Assembly (NCBI GenBank): GCA_016191335.1
Contig: JACPOW010000035.1
Span: 26,905 to 90,904 of the forward strand
Direction of reading: 5' to 3'
DNA: 64,000 bases
Source: Elusimicrobiota bacterium
GTDB lineage: Bacteria; Elusimicrobiota; Elusimicrobia; UBA1565; UBA9628
Shown here: positions 59,815 through 64,000 of the stretch, piece after piece
How the letters are laid out: the number at the start of each line of letters is the position of its first letter
Position numbering within the stretch: the first letter of the stretch is position 1
Notes under the pieces: generated by a model
What the model saw: only the letters and a program-made list of their open reading frames with translations
Databases searched by the model: none
Told to the model about the DNA's origin: nothing
Program-made: the position numbers and the translations under genes

Positions 59815-60669
59815 TTATACGGTCCCGGGCGGACTATCTTTCCCAATCTCCTCAAAGTGACTCGGATTCATCACGAATGTCGCCGTGTTATCCGTAATGG
59901 CAAGAACTGCTCCCGCATAGCCCAACATCGCGGAAAGCGGCGCCGTGCATTTGACGCGCTTGAGGCCCGTTCCGGTGATTTCGAGAATCTTGGCGCGACG
60001 ACCGTTGAGATCGCCGACGACGGCATCCAGATACTTCTCCGGCACCATCACCTCGCATTTCATGATGGGTGCGAGAACGACCGGGTCCGCTTTTCCGCAG
60101 CCCGAGCGCAACGCCATTCCTCCGGCGATTTTGAACGACATCTCGTCCGATTCACCGTCGCGGCTCTCGCCTCCGACCAAGATCGCCCTGACGCCGACAA
60201 TTGGATAGCCAGCGAGCAGGCCGTTTTGGAGCGCGTCGTGCGCTCCTTTTTCGACTGCGGCGGCGTGTCGAGCGGATATCTCCCCCTGCTTCACGGCGCT
60301 TACGAACTCAAAGCCCTCGCGCTTCGCTAAAGGTTCGAACTCAAGCACGCAATGCGCGAATTGACGGCGCCCCTCGTGCTCGCGAATGTATTTCGCTTCC
60401 TCCCGCAATCGGGTTCGGATCGTTTCACGACAGAACACCTCATACGGGCCGAACTCCGACAGGACTCCGAAATCCCGCCGCAACCGACGGCGGATGGCAT
60501 CCAGATGGAGCTCGCCTATTCCGAGAACGAGCAGCTTGCCTGAATCAGGATCGACCTTCGTTCGCAGCGTCTTGTCTTCGCGCATTAGCTGCGACAAGGC
60601 GTTCGCCACTCTGAGTCCATCGTCCTTGCCTTTTGAAATAACGGCAAAGAAGAGGACTGGTTCGATCAT
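59815..60669 (-). CDS. Free-standing EF-G domains III-V protein
   Basis: A 284-residue protein that matches translation factor EF-G only from domain III on: 'LSQLMREDKTLRTKVDPDSGKLLVLGIGELHLDAIRRRLRRDFGV' (domain III), 'EVFCRETIRTRL' and 'RQFAHCVLEFEPL' (domain IV), then 'GRRAKILEITGTGLKRVKCTAPLSAMLGY' (domain V). The GTPase domain and domain II (about 400 residues) are absent, and no trace of them lies upstream. The ATG is just where domain III begins and only 2 bases after the previous stop. The sequence is diverged but has no stop or frameshift, so it may be a functional stand-alone paralogue rather than debris. Confidence 0.78.
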   Translation of the reverse strand: MIEPVLFFAVISKGKDDGLRVANALSQLMREDKTLRTKVDPDSGKLLVLGIGELHLDAIRRRLRRDFGVLSEFGPYEVFCRETIRTRLREEAKYIREHEGRRQFAHCVLEFEPLAKREGFEFVSAVKQGEISARHAAAVEKGAHDALQNGLLAGYPIVGVRAILVGGESRDGESDEMSFKIAGGMALRSGCGKADPVVLAPIMKCEVMVPEKYLDAVVGDLNGRRAKILEITGTGLKRVKCTAPLSAMLGYAGAVLAITDNTATFVMNPSHFEEIGKDSPPGTV

Positions 60670-60671
60670 TA

Positions 60672-60848
60672 TTATTTAGCCGGGTTATAAACGAAAATAG
60701 TCTCGCTTGTTCCGATGGGTGAAAGCTTATCTTTCACGATAAGCACCCCGCGTCCGGATTTTGCGTGCCCGGGGTCAGGCGGAACTCTTGCACGTGACAC
60801 ACAACCGATACCGGACAGAAAAAGCGGCAGGAATAAATTTCGACGCAT
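60672..60848 (-). CDS. Short exported or lipoprotein-like peptide
   Basis: The track ORF begins at 60917, overlapping the gene before it. The ATG at 60848 gives 58 residues: 'MRRNLFLPLFLSGIGC' looks like a signal ending in a possible lipobox (weak, with Gly at -3). A short mature part ends 'SETIFVYNPAK'. It lies between the propeller gene (22 bases) and the EF-G-like gene (2 bases). It may be a small lipoprotein or a remnant of one; function is unknown. Confidence 0.45.
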   Translation of the reverse strand: MRRNLFLPLFLSGIGCVSRARVPPDPGHAKSGRGVLIVKDKLSPIGTSETIFVYNPAK

Positions 60849-60870
60849 CAGTTGCCGGGCGGCCATGACG

Positions 60871-62004
60871 CTACAGCAGACACAGGTCGGCAACGACCTC
60901 CGCCGGAATCCAGACACGGTCGCCCTTCATTCCGACAAAAAAAAGATCGTCTCGTAGGACGATTTCCCGCCTATCGCAGTCGGCAACGATGAATGTACTG
61001 CTGGATAGTTTATCGACGCGGTGCGGCTCGCCTTGCGCTTCTTTGAGGCCAACCAGGCAGACCGCGAAATGTTTCCCGCAGGGACACCACACAACTCGAT
61101 CTCCCGCAGTCTGACTTAGAACAGCGGGCAACGAAATTATTTTTTCAGGCGCAGCGTCACCTGGACCCTTGAGCCAGACTTCATAATCGTGCACCGTGAA
61201 GGCAAGCCATTGTCCGTCCGGAGAAAACGAAGGGGAGCCGCCGAAGCCAGTCAGAGCCATCTCCCGGCCGTCGGGAAGCGCTTCCCTGATCCCCGCATCG
61301 CTGGCCATCCAGGAAAGACGCGTTCGTTTCGGAGAAAGCTCCACATGCATGAGAGGAGTCACGCCAAGAACGGAAACGCTCCCGTCGACAAGGTCAACCT
61401 CGACGATCTCCCGTTCGCGTCCTCCCTTCTCTTTCTGTAAAAAAACGATGGCCTTGCCTCGATTCCAGTCGATAGCCATCGAGACCGGCCAAGCCTGGAA
61501 ATCGGCCACTAATCGAACGGGGCTCGAATCCAGTTTAGCGGAGTGAAGACTGTATCGATAGTTAACCTCGTAAGGCTGTCTCTCTCCGGAGTCATATCGA
61601 GCGCGAAGCTCGCTTGAAGGTACATCCTGCTTGGCGACCAAATAGAGCAGCCGGGGCTCGTCTTCGTCGCTGAGCCACATGTGCTTGACGCAATAATACT
61701 CAGCGTCGATCGGAATGATCAATCGCTCCTGACGGCTCTTCAGGGAAAACCCCACGATTCCCTTTTCACCCGAAAATATGAGTTCGTTCGTGCGGCGATT
61801 AATAACCGGAGCGTCTCCTCCAGGCAAGCGGGCCTTGACTGGAAGCTCGGCACTACGCCCATGAGCGAAGTCCAGACAGAGCCAAAAAAACCGCTGACGC
61901 CCGTCGGCGATCTCGGTCGTCTTCGCGATAAGTATTTCGTCTGTGGCGAGGCGGGAGACTCGCTTCCAGCCTTTGCCTATCTCTACCGCATGGTGTTTGC
62001 CCAT
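60871..62004 (-). CDS. Beta-propeller-like protein of unknown function
   Basis: The track ORF starts at 62121, but the ATG at 62004 has a good AAGGG site 6 bases upstream and follows the previous gene by 10 bases. It gives about 377 residues without a signal peptide. Blade-like units such as 'GGSPSFSPDGQWLAFTVHDYEVWL' and 'VHVEL/MHVELSPKRTRLSWMASD' resemble TolB/WD40-type propellers. No enzyme motif is seen. Composition is lower in GC than the left part of the window, consistent with accessory DNA. Confidence 0.72.
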   Translation of the reverse strand: MGKHHAVEIGKGWKRVSRLATDEILIAKTTEIADGRQRFFWLCLDFAHGRSAELPVKARLPGGDAPVINRRTNELIFSGEKGIVGFSLKSRQERLIIPIDAEYYCVKHMWLSDEDEPRLLYLVAKQDVPSSELRARYDSGERQPYEVNYRYSLHSAKLDSSPVRLVADFQAWPVSMAIDWNRGKAIVFLQKEKGGREREIVEVDLVDGSVSVLGVTPLMHVELSPKRTRLSWMASDAGIREALPDGREMALTGFGGSPSFSPDGQWLAFTVHDYEVWLKGPGDAAPEKIISLPAVLSQTAGDRVVWCPCGKHFAVCLVGLKEAQGEPHRVDKLSSSTFIVADCDRREIVLRDDLFFVGMKGDRVWIPAEVVADLCLL

Positions 62005-62014
62005 TGAGAACCCT

Positions 62015-63451
62015 TCATGGCGCACAGAAGCGGGTTCCGCAGACCCCTCTTTCGCAGGTGTTCGCATAGTACCGCCCCTCAGCAGGCGTGCCGCAGCAAT
62101 CATAGCCGCAGATGTTCTCAAACGGCGGACCGCCCGGTGTGCAAAAGTGGCTTTCGAGTTTGCACTGCAACGCTCCCTTGACGACCGTCACCGGCGCTGA
62201 AGCCTCAGCCGTGGCGCCCAATGTATCCTTCCCGTTTACGATGACAAGCCCTTCCGCTGGATCTTTCCCAGAGGTCAATGTCGCGTGCTTCTGGTCCTTC
62301 GGATCAATCAGAAGAGTTCCGATGTTGCCGGCAGTGTTTTTTGTGGTCCACAGATAGCTGACCGGGCACGGATTATCTGCGGGCGCCGCGAAGGTGGGCG
62401 TGGCAAAAAAATCAAGAATTCCTCCACCGACCTGGATGGGCGGCGGTGCCGCCGGAAAAATCTTCATGCCGACCAATTTGTCGCACTTGGCTTCCAGGGC
62501 CTTCTTCGCCTGCTCGATGAACGGCTTGATCCGGAGATTTTCCCAGTTCTGCAACCGCACCCGGAAACCGCTCACGCGAGGCTCCAATTTGTCGTAGTTC
62601 GCATTCCAAATCGCAGCGGCTTGGTCATATCTCTTGACGGCGGCGTTATGCCTGTCCGCGCAGGAGTTGAACCGGTCGGCCCATTGATTGCAGGCCGCAA
62701 CTTCGCCGGGAGGCAGAGGGCCGCTTCGGCAGCGCTGATTGTATTCCGCAAGCAGCCTCCGGCCGATCGCCAAGCGCGCATCAATCCGGTCGGACCAAAC
62801 ATTGAGCCGCACCGCGTCGGTGTACAGCGCGCCATCCTCCACGTCGAGGCCGTTGCCGTCATTGGTCAGACCTGAACCGATGGATTCGATCTCATTCCAA
62901 TCCTTGAGCAGCGCGCCGCGCGTATCAGCGGGAATAGACGGAGCTGTCTGCACCTGATTCTTGAGCCCCAGCCCCTCGCGATAGATCGCGCCGGCTTGCG
63001 GCATCGGCCCGAAGGGACCGCCGAAAATAGCTCCAGGCGCGACCACCAGATCGCGGAGAAATTCCGGAAGGAGATCGCGCACGGTCGAGTTTTCAGAACA
63101 CGCCTTGATCTTTTCCTCTCCAGGACAGGGTGAGAGTATCCCCGACGGCTGGCCATCATTTTCCGGAGCATACGCATCGCAGGCCGCGGTCGGCGACTCG
63201 GAAGGCGGCCCCAGAACCAGTTTCAGCGAAGACGGGACGGGAATCTTCGAGAGCCTGGCGGAGGGAGCGATCTCCATCAGCGTCTTCAGCATCCGGACTT
63301 CAGAAACTCCGCTCTTCTCGCGCGCCTCCTTCAGCAGAGCGGACGCATTCGGTCCCTGGTCAAAGTCCACCTTCGGCTTATCGTCAGCGGCAAAGGTGAG
63401 TTGGGCGGACAGAAGGAGCGGCAGGGCGGCGAGGGCGAGGTTCAGGCGCAT
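62015..63451 (-). CDS. Secreted cysteine-rich protein of unknown function
   Basis: About 478 residues from the ATG at 63451, which has AGGGA 6 bases upstream. The listed start at 63478 adds nine residues ahead of a good signal peptide (MRLNLALAALPLLLSAQLTFA-AD). The middle is helical and charged ('CNQWADRFNSCADRHNAAVKRYDQAAAIWNANYDKLE', coiled-coil-like). The last 50 residues are Cys-rich ('CKLESHFCTPGG', 'CGYDCCGTPAEG', 'CERGVCGTRFC') and should be disulphide-bonded outside the cytoplasm. No family is recognised. It heads the propeller/small peptide/EF-G-like run. Confidence 0.75.
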   Translation of the reverse strand: MRLNLALAALPLLLSAQLTFAADDKPKVDFDQGPNASALLKEAREKSGVSEVRMLKTLMEIAPSARLSKIPVPSSLKLVLGPPSESPTAACDAYAPENDGQPSGILSPCPGEEKIKACSENSTVRDLLPEFLRDLVVAPGAIFGGPFGPMPQAGAIYREGLGLKNQVQTAPSIPADTRGALLKDWNEIESIGSGLTNDGNGLDVEDGALYTDAVRLNVWSDRIDARLAIGRRLLAEYNQRCRSGPLPPGEVAACNQWADRFNSCADRHNAAVKRYDQAAAIWNANYDKLEPRVSGFRVRLQNWENLRIKPFIEQAKKALEAKCDKLVGMKIFPAAPPPIQVGGGILDFFATPTFAAPADNPCPVSYLWTTKNTAGNIGTLLIDPKDQKHATLTSGKDPAEGLVIVNGKDTLGATAEASAPVTVVKGALQCKLESHFCTPGGPPFENICGYDCCGTPAEGRYYANTCERGVCGTRFCAP

Positions 63452-63592
63452 GGGGATTCCCTGGGCCAAAAGGCCCAAAATGACAATGGGCCAATCATAC
63501 TACATGGGAGTCAAATGTGGGCCGGGGAAATGTGATAGTGGCAATGTCGCACCACAGAAGATCGAGAGGGAATTTGGAGGAATTCGTTAAGG

Positions 63593-63934
63593 TCATTCGG
63601 GAGGGGCAACTACTGTCCCGGACTTCTCGTGCAGCGCTCGATCCACTAGATTTATCGCAAGACCTAAAAGCATCGTCCAAACCGGAACTGCAAGAATCAT
63701 GAGCGCGATGGAAACGATTTTCAGGCAATCAATCCACACGGGCAGTGAGCCATAGCCCGTAGTCGTCACGGTTTGAATAGCAAACCAGGTCGCATCAAGA
63801 AGCTTTGGAACATAAACGGGGCCGTTGATACACCCGACCCCATCAGGAGAACAAATGATGGGTCTTCTCCGCCCTGAGTGGGTAAAATCAGCTTGAAAAG
63901 CGTGCAGTCGCCGACGGGAAAAGGGCCCTTGCAA
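63593..63934 (-). pseudogene. Potassium-channel pore fragment lacking the first membrane helix
   Basis: The ORF encodes a two-TM K+ channel pore: 'TWFAIQTVTTTGYGSLP' contains the TTTGYG selectivity filter, followed by one membrane helix ('IVSIALMILAVPVWTMLLGLAINL'). The residues before it ('RRRLHAFQADFTHSGRRRPI') are polar, and the outer helix normally found there is missing. The start would be a TTG, and the frame upstream is closed by a stop near 63990. The 5' part has probably been replaced by the element to the right, so the gene is likely inactive. Confidence 0.6.
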
Positions 63935-63962
63935 CCAGCGCCAAATCTGGCACGCTTTGCGG

Positions 63963-64000
63963 ATGAAGAAACTGCGGCGTCTTTGGGACGCCTATCGCTT
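63963..64000 (+). CDS. Start of an unidentified plus-strand gene (cut by window edge)
   Basis: An ATG at 63963 opens 'MKKLRRLWDAYR' and runs off the window. This beginning is reminiscent of short proteins found beside insertion sequences, but only 12 codons are visible. It lies where the K+ channel gene loses its 5' part, which would fit an inserted element. Confidence 0.35.
   Translation, partial: MKKLRRLWDAYR

Overview
The window is about 64 kb of GC-rich bacterial DNA. Protein-coding genes are packed tightly and nearly all lie on the minus strand. No rRNA, tRNA or CRISPR array was seen, and no stretch over about 300 bases lacks a gene. The gene content suggests a Gram-negative, uncultured lineage. 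I favour Elusimicrobiota or a related candidate phylum, because of secreted Ig-repeat giants, a FlgD-like C-terminal module and the comM/dprA/topA/xer order. This is inference; no marker gene here settles it.

Left part (1-15 kb): a complete histidine-utilisation set is split over two minus-strand blocks. One block holds ftcD (cut by the window edge), an aldehyde dehydrogenase, a HAD phosphatase and hutI. The other holds a thiolase, hutH, hutU, yajQ and a small membrane protein. Together HutH, HutU, HutI and FtcD would convert histidine to glutamate by the formiminotransferase route. Two secreted plus-strand proteins sit between the blocks; one carries a HELLGH putative zinc site. Upstream of the thiolase lie a DUF3307 membrane protein, a CHASE2-adenylate/guanylate cyclase and a secreted HEAT-repeat protein, all overlapping or nearly touching.

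Centre (15.06-48.85 kb): one giant surface-protein gene of 33.8 kb fills half of the window. It is read as two overlapping ORFs (5934 and 5344 aa) because of a single-base frameshift near 31203. Repaired, it would encode about 11,266 residues: signal peptide, a propeller-like head, IPT-like domains, about 45 Ig-like repeats, a block of filamin/Big-like 'PGET' repeats, about eight 'QGDxNV' repeats with calcium-type loops, an FnIII domain and a FlgD/sorting-type C-terminus. The frameshift lies 4 bases from one copy of a 74-bp direct repeat (73/74 identical), so it looks like a recombination scar or an assembly artefact. A second secreted HEAT-repeat protein is translationally coupled to its start.

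Right part (49-59.4 kb): housekeeping and DNA-uptake genes form a minus-strand run: comM (truncated), a TPR protein, an XRE regulator, dprA, topA, xerC/D, a UBA-like protein, purA, a nucleotidyltransferase and its small partner. A cluster of REP-like palindromes sits after xerC/D. It shares a 15-base core with a perfect palindrome at 402-465.

At about 59.37 kb comM stops abruptly and base composition drops. From there to the end lie accessory genes: a double-HTH regulator, a free-standing EF-G domain III-V protein, a tiny secreted protein, a propeller protein, a cysteine-rich secreted protein, a K+ channel fragment and the start of another plus-strand gene. This reads as a genomic-island junction inside comM.
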